From NCBI GenBank assembly GCA_902617045.1, contig CACMVA010000002.1:164014-228013 (forward strand): a DNA stretch of 64,000 nt, written 5' to 3'. A program made the position numbers and the translations under genes. Under the pieces are notes generated by a model. That model was not told the origin of the DNA. It was given only the letters and a program-made list of their open reading frames with translations, and ran no database searches. Every line of letters begins with the position of its first letter. The stretch's first letter is position 1. This DNA comes from an uncultured SAR86 cluster bacterium. GTDB taxonomy: Bacteria; Pseudomonadota; Gammaproteobacteria; Magnimaribacterales; D2472. Shown in pieces: positions 17,943 to 28,230 of this stretch.

Positions 17943-18619
17943 ACATCATTTCCATCTTCTGATTTTCCTGCAAGCATTGGAACAAATGATACATCATCAA
18001 ATTCTTCTTCATTTATTTCATCATTATTGATTTTAGTTATAACATTCAATTTCTGAGAAGCTCCACCAACGGGAATTACAAGCTTTGCATCATTATTTAA
18101 AACAGAAACTAAATCATTAGGATACTCTCTTGGAGCAGCAGCACATAAAATACCATCATATTTTTTTTCTTTTTCCCAGTCTTGATATCCATCACCATGC
18201 CTAAATAACACATTATTAATTTTTAATTGAGATAAATTCTCTTTTGATTTTTGAACAAGTGGTTTTATTCGCTCAATTGCATCAACATTTTCACTAAAAA
18301 AAGATAGTACTGCTGATTGATATCCACAACCTGATCCAAGTTCAAGTAGATTTTCAAATATTTTGCCTCTCGAATTTGTATGAGAAATTAATAATTCAGT
18401 CATTCTTGCAACTATATATGGCTGAGAAATTGTTTGCTTATAACCAATAGTCAATGATCTATTTTCATAGGCTCTCGACCAAAGAGCTTCGTCAAGAAAA
18501 ATATGTCTTGGCACTTGTGAAATCGCATCGAGAACTCTGAAATCTTTTATCCCTAAATCCAGAAGTGTTTCAATCATTTCCTCTCTAACCCTTCTAAAAG
18601 TAAATCCAGAGTTACTCAT
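17939..18619 (-). CDS. pcm: Protein-L-isoaspartate O-methyltransferase
   Basis: Repairs isoaspartyl residues in aged proteins using S-adenosylmethionine. The 226 residues carry the family start VREEMIETLLDLGIKD, the SQPYIVARMTELL segment and the SAM-binding LELGSGCGYQSAVLS loop (about residues 93-107). The usual DGYQDWEKEKKYDGILCAAAP stretch follows in the expected place. It overlaps surE by 8 bp, the classic surE-pcm pair. Confidence 0.95.
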   Translation of the reverse strand: MSNSGFTFRRVREEMIETLLDLGIKDFRVLDAISQVPRHIFLDEALWSRAYENRSLTIGYKQTISQPYIVARMTELLISHTNSRGKIFENLLELGSGCGYQSAVLSFFSENVDAIERIKPLVQKSKENLSQLKINNVLFRHGDGYQDWEKEKKYDGILCAAAPREYPNDLVSVLNNDAKLVIPVGGASQKLNVITKINNDEINEEEFDDVSFVPMLAGKSEDGNDV

Positions 18620-19367
18620 TTATTATTTCAGAAAGATTATCAATAAATTCAGATGAGCCTAGACTATAGTCGAGTACAGATATAGAAACATATCCATCCA
18701 TAACAGCTTCTGCATCAGTAACATAATCACCTTTAATAGGCTCGCCTGATAGGTTATATCGATATCTGTAAGTTTCTTTTGGTAGGGATTTATCTTCTAT
18801 CTTTATAGGTTTGGCTGGAACGTCTCTTTTAGATAATCCTGTTGCCTTAACTCCTTTATATTCATCTTCAGAAATATCTGGAAAGTTTATGTTGATTACT
18901 TTTCCAGAATAAGTTTCACTAAATTTAATAATTTTATTAATTAACTCAAGCGATTTTTTTGTTATAAAGCTTATATCCTTAGCATCATAAGAAGCAACAG
19001 ATATAGCAATTGGTGGATACTTTAAATTCCTTCCTCCAACAGCAGCTCCAACTGTTCCTGAATATAAAACGTCATTACCAATATTGGCTCCATGATTAAT
19101 ACCTGATATAACAATATCAAATTCAAAATCTACTATACTTAATAATCCTAAATATGTGCAATCAGCCGGGGTTCCATCTACTGCATAGATCTTATCATCA
19201 ACTTTCATAACCTCAATCTCACTTAGGTAAGAAATAGCAGCACTCATACCACTGCAATTATTTTTTGGAGCGACTATCCACACATCATGATCTTTTGATA
19301 GTTCGTCATACATGCACTGAATATTATGGGCTTTATATCCATCATCATTTGTAAGCAATATTTTCAT
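18612..19367 (-). CDS. surE: 5'/3'-nucleotidase SurE
   Basis: Stationary-phase survival nucleotidase acting on nucleoside monophosphates and short polyphosphates. The 251-residue protein opens with MKILLTNDDGYKA, so Asp8 and Asp9 are metal ligands, and has SGINHGANIGNDVLYSGTVGAA (the metal/phosphate loop). It starts 4 bp inside the ispDF end (ATGA) and overlaps pcm. In many gammaproteobacteria truD lies between ispF and surE; here it does not. Confidence 0.96.
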   Translation of the reverse strand: MKILLTNDDGYKAHNIQCMYDELSKDHDVWIVAPKNNCSGMSAAISYLSEIEVMKVDDKIYAVDGTPADCTYLGLLSIVDFEFDIVISGINHGANIGNDVLYSGTVGAAVGGRNLKYPPIAISVASYDAKDISFITKKSLELINKIIKFSETYSGKVININFPDISEDEYKGVKATGLSKRDVPAKPIKIEDKSLPKETYRYRYNLSGEPIKGDYVTDAEAVMDGYVSISVLDYSLGSSEFIDNLSEIINE

Positions 19368-20500
19368 GATAGGTCCTTTAAATTTACTATACTTTGAACT
19401 GATATAGCTTCATTATTTCCAATAATTCCAATTTTTTCTGATGTGGTAGCTTTTAAGCCAATTTTTTTCATAGGAACTTTTAATATTGCAGACAAATTTT
19501 CTAAAATTTTTTCTCTGTGCGGATTAATTTTAGGATTTTCACAAATAATTGTTGTATCAATATTATAAATTTCTAAATCCATTTTATTTAATTCATTTAG
19601 GCAGTGTTCAATGATAAGCGTACTATCTAAATTCTTATTTTTATTATCTTGATCTGAAAAAAACATCCCAATGTCACCCAATCCGGCAGCACCCAATATT
19701 GAATCAGCAATTGAATGGAGTAATACGTCTCCATCAGAATGAGCTACAATCTTGTAATTACATGTAATTTTATATCCGCCCAAAATAATCCCATCTCCTG
19801 GTTCATATTTGTGAAGGTCATAACCAATACCACTTCTTGTAAGAAAATTATTGAGAATTTCTATATCAGCTTTCTCTGTTACTTTTATATTCGATCTATC
19901 TCCAAGAATCTTAGATAATTTAAGATTTGAATATTCAATGGCAAATGATTCATCAGGACAATCTAAATTATTATCGATACAGCTTTGTATAGATTTTTTT
20001 AAGTCTTTGAAATTACATATTTGAGGAGTTTGAACTAAATTAAATTTAGACTTATCTAATGTTCTATCGTCTTCCCTAATTGAATCATAAACAGGAGTAT
20101 ATAGATATGAACAACTCGACTTTGAATGAACAATATCTTCAAAAAGTCTTGCAATATCATTTTCGGAAACATTTGGTCGAGCTGCATCATGCGTAATTAC
20201 AAATTCATAATCATCTTCAATCGAGTTAAGAGCATTAAAAATTGATTCTTGTCGAGTCAATCCTCCAATAATATATTCAATTTTTTTGCAATTATAAAAG
20301 TTCTGGCTTTTTATATGCTCATCTCCATCAGAAATTGCGATTACTATCTTAGAAATATATTTTGAATCTATAAAAGGCTTTACAGCATTTTCAATAATAG
20401 ATCTTCCGTTAATTTTGACATACTGCTTGGGCAAATCACCATCAAATCTTTTTCCAATTCCTGCAGCCGCAATTATTGCCAATAAACTATTTTCTTTCAT
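19364..20500 (-). CDS. ispDF: Bifunctional IspD-IspF, MEP isoprenoid pathway
   Basis: A natural fusion of two enzymes of the non-mevalonate pathway. The N-terminal half (about residues 1-222) is 2-C-methyl-D-erythritol 4-phosphate cytidylyltransferase with the CTP-binding AAAGIGKRF and PKQYVKINGRSI motifs. The C-terminal half begins at SGIGYDLHKYEPGD and is 2-C-methyl-D-erythritol 2,4-cyclodiphosphate synthase, with AHSDGDVLLHSIADSILGAAGLGDIG. I prefer the ATG at 20500 (378 residues) over a TTG seven codons earlier, because the TTG adds only a poly-Lys leader. It overlaps the end of ftsB. E. coli and Pseudomonas have two separate genes here. Confidence 0.95.
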   Translation of the reverse strand: MKENSLLAIIAAAGIGKRFDGDLPKQYVKINGRSIIENAVKPFIDSKYISKIVIAISDGDEHIKSQNFYNCKKIEYIIGGLTRQESIFNALNSIEDDYEFVITHDAARPNVSENDIARLFEDIVHSKSSCSYLYTPVYDSIREDDRTLDKSKFNLVQTPQICNFKDLKKSIQSCIDNNLDCPDESFAIEYSNLKLSKILGDRSNIKVTEKADIEILNNFLTRSGIGYDLHKYEPGDGIILGGYKITCNYKIVAHSDGDVLLHSIADSILGAAGLGDIGMFFSDQDNKNKNLDSTLIIEHCLNELNKMDLEIYNIDTTIICENPKINPHREKILENLSAILKVPMKKIGLKATTSEKIGIIGNNEAISVQSIVNLKDLS

Positions 20501-20792
20501 CGTCTTTTTTTTCTTCTTCAAAAGATATAAATTCTTCCTCAGGATAAGTTAAGTTTAGCTTCTCTCTAGCAAAATTCTCCACATGATCATTTGAATTTTG
20601 GGCATTCTTAATCTCAAATTCAAGAATTTCATTTTCTTTTTTAATGGCTTCATTTTTTAATCTTTGTGCAGTATTTTCTATTACAAGAGCATCTCTATTG
20701 GAGTAATTATTCTCACCAAAAAAATTGCTGTTTAATAACAAGATAATTATTAAAACCAACAATAAATAGAATAAATAATTTAGTTTATTCAT
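20487..20792 (-). CDS. ftsB: Cell division protein FtsB
   Basis: Septum-ring bitopic protein that joins FtsL and FtsQ. The 101 residues have one N-terminal transmembrane helix (about residues 5-22), a leucine/glutamate coiled coil (about 38-66) and the DivIC-family end AREKLNLTYPEEEFISF. The tail after residue 85 is acidic and lysine-rich. The position between eno and ispD is the regular place for ftsB. Both ends overlap their neighbours. Confidence 0.9.
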   Translation of the reverse strand: MNKLNYLFYLLLVLIIILLLNSNFFGENNYSNRDALVIENTAQRLKNEAIKKENEILEFEIKNAQNSNDHVENFAREKLNLTYPEEEFISFEEEKKDDERK

Positions 20793-22062
20793 TTAACAAA
20801 ATATCGTTGCTTTTATTTTCAATCCAAAGCAATCTATTATATTTTGCAATTCTGTCAGACCTGCAAGGTGCTCCAGTTTTAATTTGTGATGCTCCTAATC
20901 CAACAGCTAAATCTGAAATAGTTGTATCCTCAGTTTCTCCAGACCTGTGAGATATAATACATTTATAGCCGTTTTCTCTTGCACATTCAATTGTCCCAAT
21001 TGTTTCCGATATAGTCCCAACCTGATTAAATTTAATCAAAATTGAATTAGCGAGTTTGTGATTGATGCCTTCTAAAAAAACTTTTTTATTAGTTACAAAT
21101 AAGTCATCGCCGACAAGCTGACATTTTTCCCCCAATTTATCAGTAACTAGCTTCCAACCCTCTACATCATTTTCATCCATTGCGTCCTCAATAGATGAAA
21201 TTGGGTATTGTGTAATTAGGTTATCAAGATAATTTGTAAATTCTGCATATGTATATTTTTTATTTTCACCTTTTAAAAAATAATTATTACCATCAAAAAA
21301 CTCACTTGCAGCACAATCAAGAGCAATGCTCACATCATCTCCTGGGTTAAGTTTTGATGCTTTAATTGATTCAATGATTAATTCTATTGCTTCTTCATTT
21401 GAGTTTAGATTTGGTGCAAATCCGCCCTCATCACCTACTGCTGTGGAATAATTTTTAGATAATAAAATTTCTTTTAAATTATGATAAATTTCCGTTGACC
21501 ATTTCATTATCTGGGTAAAATCCTTAGCACCACTCGGTACGATCATGAATTCTTGAATATCAACATTATTATCAGCATGCTCTCCTCCGTTCAAAATATT
21601 AAACATTGGCATTGGTATTGAGTATTTATTTGCTTTGCCTGTTATATCTTTGTAGATGCTCGAAAAATGCTCATATAGGTTAACTTTTTTATTTTTAGCT
21701 GCAACATGAGAGCTTGCTAGGGATATAGCCAATATAGCATTTGCACCCATGGATGATTTATCATCTGTACCATCATAATCAATTAATATTCTGTCAATAT
21801 CAATTTGATCTTCAGATTCTTTTCCAATTAATAAAGGACCTAATTTATTATTAATATTTGAAATAGCATTAATAACTCCTTTTCCATGATAATTTGAATC
21901 ACTGTCTCTGAGCTCTAGTGCTTCCTTCGAACCTGTCGATGCTCCACTTGGAACCATTGCTGATGCACATATCCCGTTATCAAGACTTATTTCGCAAGCA
22001 ATTGTAGGAATGCCTCTAGAATCAAAAACTTGAATAGCGTTTACATTCGATATTTTTGACAT
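20785..22062 (-). CDS. eno: Enolase
   Basis: Converts 2-phosphoglycerate to phosphoenolpyruvate in glycolysis. The 425-residue protein has the family's ASTGSKEALELRD loop, the metal ligand region SIALDCAASEFF, EDAMDENDVEGW, the catalytic Lys in LIKFNQVGTISETI, and SHRSGETEDTTISDLAVG. Its product PEP feeds the neighbouring kdsA reaction. It lies 2 bp after kdsA and overlaps ftsB by 8 bp. Confidence 0.98.
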   Translation of the reverse strand: MSKISNVNAIQVFDSRGIPTIACEISLDNGICASAMVPSGASTGSKEALELRDSDSNYHGKGVINAISNINNKLGPLLIGKESEDQIDIDRILIDYDGTDDKSSMGANAILAISLASSHVAAKNKKVNLYEHFSSIYKDITGKANKYSIPMPMFNILNGGEHADNNVDIQEFMIVPSGAKDFTQIMKWSTEIYHNLKEILLSKNYSTAVGDEGGFAPNLNSNEEAIELIIESIKASKLNPGDDVSIALDCAASEFFDGNNYFLKGENKKYTYAEFTNYLDNLITQYPISSIEDAMDENDVEGWKLVTDKLGEKCQLVGDDLFVTNKKVFLEGINHKLANSILIKFNQVGTISETIGTIECARENGYKCIISHRSGETEDTTISDLAVGLGASQIKTGAPCRSDRIAKYNRLLWIENKSNDILLNE

Positions 22063-22064
22063 TG

Positions 22065-22895
22065 TTATTTGATCTCTAAATTATTTTGACCTTTAACAAA
22101 ATCATCCAAATCTTTTATTTGATTTAAAAATTCATCTACATAAGAGAGAGGTAATGCACAAGGTCCGTCACATTTAGCCTCATCAGGGTTTGGATGTGCT
22201 TCAAGAAAAAGTCCAGCTATTGATTGCGACATACCAGCTTTTGCAAGACTTAAAACATATTCTCTTCTACCACCAGTTGAACTTCCTAAGCCTCCTGGTA
22301 ATTGAAGTGAATGTGTTACATCAAAAATTACAGGCTTTGATAATTTTTTTAAAATTTGAAAATTTAAGGTATCAACAACCAAATTGTTATATCCATATGA
22401 GTTACCTCTTTCACATAAAGTAATATTTTTATTTCCAGCAGCTTCACATTTTTCAACGACGTTTGACATCTCTTGAGCTGATAAAAATTGAGGTTTCTTA
22501 AATTGTATTATTGAAGAAGTTTTTGCAGCTGCGCTAACAAGATCAGTTTGTCTTGCAAGGAAAGCAGGTATTTGAATAACCTCACAAATTTCACTTACTG
22601 ATTTTGCTTGATTAGTCTCGTGAATGTCGGTGATTACAGGAATATCATAAGTTTTTGAAATTTCCTCTAATATTTTTAGGCCTTCATCTAAACCGGGCCC
22701 CCTATATGAATTAATAGAGCTTCTGTTAGCTTTATCAAAAGAGCCTTTAAAAATATAATTAATATCATTTTTATCAGTTACATTCTTAAATTTTTCTGCT
22801 ACTTCCATTGCCAAATCTCTTGATTCAAGAACATTCATACCACCCATGAGGGTCATTTTTTTATTATTATCAATTGTAAAGTCTCTTAATTTCAT
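22065..22895 (-). CDS. kdsA: 3-deoxy-D-manno-octulosonate 8-phosphate synthase
   Basis: Joins PEP and arabinose 5-phosphate to make KDO 8-phosphate for lipopolysaccharide. The 276-residue TIM-barrel enzyme shows SINSYRGPGLDEGLKILEEI, VITDIHE, IQIPAFLARQTDLVSAAAKT and FDVTHSLQLPGG. It works with KdsD, whose gene lies at 54424. The pyrG-kdsA-eno order is standard and the spacing to both neighbours is 2 bp. The KDO phosphatase gene kdsC is not seen in the window. Confidence 0.97.
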   Translation of the reverse strand: MKLRDFTIDNNKKMTLMGGMNVLESRDLAMEVAEKFKNVTDKNDINYIFKGSFDKANRSSINSYRGPGLDEGLKILEEISKTYDIPVITDIHETNQAKSVSEICEVIQIPAFLARQTDLVSAAAKTSSIIQFKKPQFLSAQEMSNVVEKCEAAGNKNITLCERGNSYGYNNLVVDTLNFQILKKLSKPVIFDVTHSLQLPGGLGSSTGGRREYVLSLAKAGMSQSIAGLFLEAHPNPDEAKCDGPCALPLSYVDEFLNQIKDLDDFVKGQNNLEIK

Positions 22896-22897
22896 TT

Positions 22898-24535
<1,638 letters not shown>

Positions 24536-24561
24536 TCATGATGGGATATTAGAATAACAGA

Positions 24562-25623
24562 TTAATCTAATGTTTTATATACTTTTTTTACTCGTGATTT
24601 CACACTTGTCATCAGATAATAAGAAATTAGATCATTTGAACTAGCTATATTTGTAATTGGTAACTCTGGTGAAAAAAATTCGCACCAATCGCCAACAGAA
24701 CATTTTTCTATGTTGCTGATATCAATTGTAGTTAAATCCATACTAACTTTTCCAAAAACAGAAGCTATTTCATTATTAATCATTACAGAAGTGCCATCTT
24801 TTATATTTACTGGTAACCCATCTGCATATCCAAGGTAGACTGATGCTATTGTCATATCTTTCTTTGCAACAGCCCTTCCGTCATAGCCAACTTTATCTCC
24901 TTTATTGATATTTCTTATGTTCACAATTGGAGATCTTAATGTCATGGCAGTTTTAAGGTCATGGTTTCCAATGTATCCTCCATAAATTCCAATACCACAC
25001 CTGGCCCAATCATATGTTTTGTTAGGATAGTTCAAAATACATCCCGTGTTAGCAATACTCCTTTCAATTGAATTGTGTAATCTAGAGGAAATATTCTCAA
25101 AAATTTTAAATTGATTTTCATTAGAGGGATTTGATGTATCATTAGACGATGCTAGATGGGACATTAGAGTAAAATTTTTATCATATAAATATTCTTCATA
25201 TATTTTCAAAAATTCATCTATACCAAAACCAAGTCTATTCATGCCTGTATTGAGCTTTAACCATAACCCTTCATAATGATTGCCTTCTTTAAGAATTTGA
25301 AATTGATCTAGATTATGAACAACTAGATCAAATTTATTTTTTATCGAAATATCAAGATCCTCTTTTGAATAAACTCCCTGCATAAGAAGTATTTTTTTAT
25401 TTGAAAGCTCCCTTATTTTCAAAGCTTCATCAATTCTTACAACTCCAAACCCATCTGAGAGATCCTCAATATCTTTAACTATATGTTCAAGGTGATGGCC
25501 ATAAGCATCAGATTTGATAACAGCCATAAATTTAGAGGAATTGTTGAGTTTATTTTTCAATAATGAAATATTTTCTCTAAATATTTTAGGATCGATTATT
25601 AATTCAGAGTTTATTGAGGTCAT
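24562..25623 (-). CDS. alr: Alanine racemase
   Basis: PLP enzyme that supplies D-alanine for peptidoglycan. The 353 residues begin with the barrel strand and the PLP-lysine motif AVIKSDAYGHH (Lys38), and the C-terminal domain has the catalytic Tyr in YLGYADGLPV. The D-alanine made here is joined by DdlB, encoded at 30060. The start overlaps the dnaB stop by 4 bp; dnaB-alr is a conserved pair. Confidence 0.95.
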   Translation of the reverse strand: MTSINSELIIDPKIFRENISLLKNKLNNSSKFMAVIKSDAYGHHLEHIVKDIEDLSDGFGVVRIDEALKIRELSNKKILLMQGVYSKEDLDISIKNKFDLVVHNLDQFQILKEGNHYEGLWLKLNTGMNRLGFGIDEFLKIYEEYLYDKNFTLMSHLASSNDTSNPSNENQFKIFENISSRLHNSIERSIANTGCILNYPNKTYDWARCGIGIYGGYIGNHDLKTAMTLRSPIVNIRNINKGDKVGYDGRAVAKKDMTIASVYLGYADGLPVNIKDGTSVMINNEIASVFGKVSMDLTTIDISNIEKCSVGDWCEFFSPELPITNIASSNDLISYYLMTSVKSRVKKVYKTLD

Positions 25624-26990
25624 TCAAATGATTCGTAAAAACTGTCGCTAGAAAAGTTTTCAAATCTTGTGAATTCTTTTAAGAAAGTTAAATTAACTGT
25701 ACCGATTGGTCCATTTCTTTGTTTGCCAATAATTATTTCCGCTTTATTACCCTGCTCAGAATCCTCATTGTAAACTTCGTCCCTGTATATAAATAAGATT
25801 ACATCTGCATCTTGTTCAATAGCACCTGAATCTCTAAGATCAGCCATTATGGGCCTTTTGTTTGGTCTTTGTTCTACAGCCCTGTTTAATTGAGATAATG
25901 CAATAACTGGGACATTTAGCTCTTTTGCTAGAGATTTTAATGATCTAGAAATTTCAGATATTTGATTAACTCTATTTTCAATTGATAGTGGAAGTTGCAT
26001 TAACTGAAGATAATCTACTACTATCAAAGAAAGGCCATCTTTTTCTGTTCTTGCAAGCCTTCTAGCCTTTGCTCTGAGTTCCATTGGAGATAATATTGAG
26101 CTGTCATCTATCCACAGAGGCATATTTTTTAACTTTTCACTTTGTTGTAAAAGGATTCTTAATTCGTCATCTTTCAACATTCCAGATCTTACATTTTGCT
26201 GATTTAATTTAGTCATCCCAGAAAGTAGTCTTGTAGTAAGAGATTCACCTGGCATCTCTAAACTAAAAATAAGAACAGCTCCATTTGAATCGTCATCTAG
26301 CAGGACATTTTCTGCAATGTTCATTGCAAATGATGTTTTACCCATACTAGGTCTACCAGCAACAACAACAAGATCGCCTTTCTGTAATCCTTGAAGTTTA
26401 TTATCTAAGTCTTTAAAGCCAGTTGATGATCCTATTAAACCGTCAGATTTGTTTGATAATTCATGAAGTCTGTCCATTGTAGATGGAATTAATTCTCTCA
26501 TTGACTGAAGATTTTGATCATTTAGATTTGTTTCATCATTCAAAGCAAAAATCATACTTTCCGCTTTATCTAATAATGATGCTCCATCCTGACCTTGGGG
26601 ATTAGATATAAGTTCACTAATATCAGAATTTGCTTTCATTAGTTTTCTAGTAATTGATCTTTGCCTAATTATTTCTGCATATGCTTCTAGATTTGCAGCA
26701 GATGGAGTTGATGTGGCTAATTCAATTAAATAATCTTTTCCACCAACTTTATTAAGTGAGTTTTTATTATCTAATTTTTCAGATACGGTTAATGGATCGA
26801 GAGGTTTATTCTCTTCAACAAGTTCTGACATTGACTGAAATATGATTTGATGATCTTTGCCATCAAAATCATTTTCTTTTATTACTTGTATCACAGTATC
26901 AAATCTATGAGTTTCCAACATCAAGCCGCCTAAAACAGCTCTTTCTGCTTCTCTTGCTTGTTCGTTTTGATTGATATTTATATCTGACAT
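25620..26990 (-). CDS. dnaB: Replicative DNA helicase DnaB
   Basis: Hexameric helicase that unwinds the replication fork. The 456-residue protein has the N-terminal DnaG-binding domain (EAERAVLGGLML) and a RecA-like C-terminal domain with Walker A AGRPSMGKTSF (about residues 212-222), Walker B SLIVVDYLQLM, and SQLNRAVEQR. Length is typical. No intein or insertion is seen. It follows rplI by 38 bp in the rpsF-rpsR-rplI-dnaB order. Confidence 0.98.
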   Translation of the reverse strand: MSDININQNEQAREAERAVLGGLMLETHRFDTVIQVIKENDFDGKDHQIIFQSMSELVEENKPLDPLTVSEKLDNKNSLNKVGGKDYLIELATSTPSAANLEAYAEIIRQRSITRKLMKANSDISELISNPQGQDGASLLDKAESMIFALNDETNLNDQNLQSMRELIPSTMDRLHELSNKSDGLIGSSTGFKDLDNKLQGLQKGDLVVVAGRPSMGKTSFAMNIAENVLLDDDSNGAVLIFSLEMPGESLTTRLLSGMTKLNQQNVRSGMLKDDELRILLQQSEKLKNMPLWIDDSSILSPMELRAKARRLARTEKDGLSLIVVDYLQLMQLPLSIENRVNQISEISRSLKSLAKELNVPVIALSQLNRAVEQRPNKRPIMADLRDSGAIEQDADVILFIYRDEVYNEDSEQGNKAEIIIGKQRNGPIGTVNLTFLKEFTRFENFSSDSFYESFE

Positions 26991-27028
26991 TGGAATATGA
27001 TTTTTACATCATATTTCAAAATATACAA

Positions 27029-27475
27029 CTACTCTGGAGATACTTTTACTAAAACTTGTATTGAGACCTCTGGATGAACGCTAATCATTATATTGTGTTC
27101 GCCTATTTCTTTTATAGGTCCATCAGGAAGCTGAACTTCACTTTTATCAATTTCAATGTCTTTTGATGTAAATGCCTCAGAGATCTCTCGAGTACCAACA
27201 GATCCATATAAAGCTCCTTCTTCAGTTACAGGTACCAATATTTCACACTCAGAACCTTCAATATCTTTTCCTCTTGATTGAGCTTTTGTAAGAATATCTG
27301 CTGACATTGCAGCTAACTCATCTTTCTTTGCTTCAACTTCAGCAATATTTTTTTCGCTTGCAAAAGCTGCTTTTTTTTGAGGAATTAAAAAGTTCCTTGC
27401 ATACCCACTGTTAACCTCGACCACATCACCGATCTCTCCTAAGCGCTGTATTTTGTCTAATAATATAATTTTCAT
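27029..27475 (-). CDS. rplI: 50S ribosomal protein L9
   Basis: Large-subunit protein with two globular domains joined by a long helix. The 148 residues start MKIILLDKIQRLGEIGDVVEVNSGYARNFLIPQ, the classic L9 N-terminal domain, then the helix and a C-terminal RNA-binding domain. Length is normal (E. coli 149). It lies 2 bp after rpsR and is part of the rpsF operon. Confidence 0.98.
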   Translation of the reverse strand: MKIILLDKIQRLGEIGDVVEVNSGYARNFLIPQKKAAFASEKNIAEVEAKKDELAAMSADILTKAQSRGKDIEGSECEILVPVTEEGALYGSVGTREISEAFTSKDIEIDKSEVQLPDGPIKEIGEHNIMISVHPEVSIQVLVKVSPE

Positions 27476-27477
27476 AA

Positions 27478-27672
27478 TTATTTATGCATGTCAGTATATG
27501 GAATCAAAGCTAAAAACCTAGCAATTTTAATATATCTAGTAAGTTTTCTTTGATTAGATGCAGATACACCTGTTACTCTAGCTGGGATAATTTTACCAGT
27601 CTCTGTTATGAATTGTTTCAGAAGACTTACATTTTTATAATCAAACTTTTTTGGTAATTCATATTTACTCAT
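27478..27672 (-). CDS. rpsR: 30S ribosomal protein S18, short N-terminus
   Basis: Small-subunit protein that pairs with S6. I place the start at the ATG at 27672, giving 64 residues: [18 protein letters not shown] then [40 protein letters not shown], all typical S18. A longer reading from 27714 adds 14 residues that do not resemble S18 and runs back into rpsF. E. coli S18 has 75 residues with an N-terminal RRRKFCRF stretch; that basic, Cys-containing part is missing here. The gene overlaps the end of rpsF by 8 bp. Confidence 0.94.
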   Translation of the reverse strand: MSKYELPKKFDYKNVSLLKQFITETGKIIPARVTGVSASNQRKLTRYIKIARFLALIPYTDMHK

Positions 27673-28153
27673 CTTTGCTATCCTCTTCAATTGAATCAGA
27701 TGAAACATCCTCAATAGATTCTTCCTTTGAAACTACTTCTTCCTCATTCTTCTTTTCATCATCATCTGCAGGTTTTTCTTTAACTTCATTTTTAACATTA
27801 CTCTCTTCATCTTCAGATTCAGACTTCTTATTTCTCGAATCAATTAACAATTGAGAATCTTCTCCGTCATGCTCCTTAACTGAAATAAAGAGGTGCCTAA
27901 TAATAGATTCGTTATATTTAATTTTATTTTCAATATCAATTAAATTTGCTGCGTTACCTTCAATGTTAAAAATTAAATAATGTCCTTTATTGTGATTATT
28001 AATAGAATATGAAAGTTGTCTTCTACCAATATCTTCCATTTTTTTAATGCTAAAGGTATTAGCTTTTAGAAGTTTTTCAAAATCTTTTATAAATGAGTCT
28101 ACCTTAGAGGAAAGGTTGGGATTTAAAATAATTACTGCTTCGTACTTTTTCAT
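27665..28153 (-). CDS. rpsF: 30S ribosomal protein S6 with acidic tail
   Basis: Small-subunit protein that binds S18. Residues 1-95 form the S6 domain ([40 protein letters not shown]). The remaining 65 residues are a low-complexity Glu/Asp/Ser/Lys tail, ending in repeated acidic clusters. E. coli S6 also has a variable acidic tail that is modified with glutamates, but this one is longer. First gene of rpsF-rpsR-rplI-dnaB-alr; it lies 77 bp downstream of the ftsA stop. Confidence 0.96.
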   Translation of the reverse strand: MKKYEAVIILNPNLSSKVDSFIKDFEKLLKANTFSIKKMEDIGRRQLSYSINNHNKGHYLIFNIEGNAANLIDIENKIKYNESIIRHLFISVKEHDGEDSQLLIDSRNKKSESEDEESNVKNEVKEKPADDDEKKNEEEVVSKEESIEDVSSDSIEEDSKDE

Positions 28154-28230
28154 ATTTTCCTTATGGTTATAGATTTTTACTTACTGTAAAAACCAAGGAA
28201 TGCGAATTCTAAATGAATTAATTTTTATTA

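Noticed and set aside
18505-18530. TGGCACTTGTGAAATCGC as a sigma-54 promoter
   Set aside because: The spacing to GC does not fit the -24/-12 rule and the site lies inside pcm.
20501-20521. TTG start seven codons upstream for IspDF
   Set aside because: It adds only a Met followed by poly-Lys and Thr, lies in the ftsB coding end, and the ATG at 20500 aligns better with IspD starts.
28174-28192. Inverted repeat TTTTTAC/GTAAAAA between ftsA and rpsF as a terminator or S6:S18 leader
   Set aside because: No U-run follows on either strand, pairing is only A/T plus one G:C, and no conserved S6:S18 binding motif is visible. It may be chance in AT-rich DNA.
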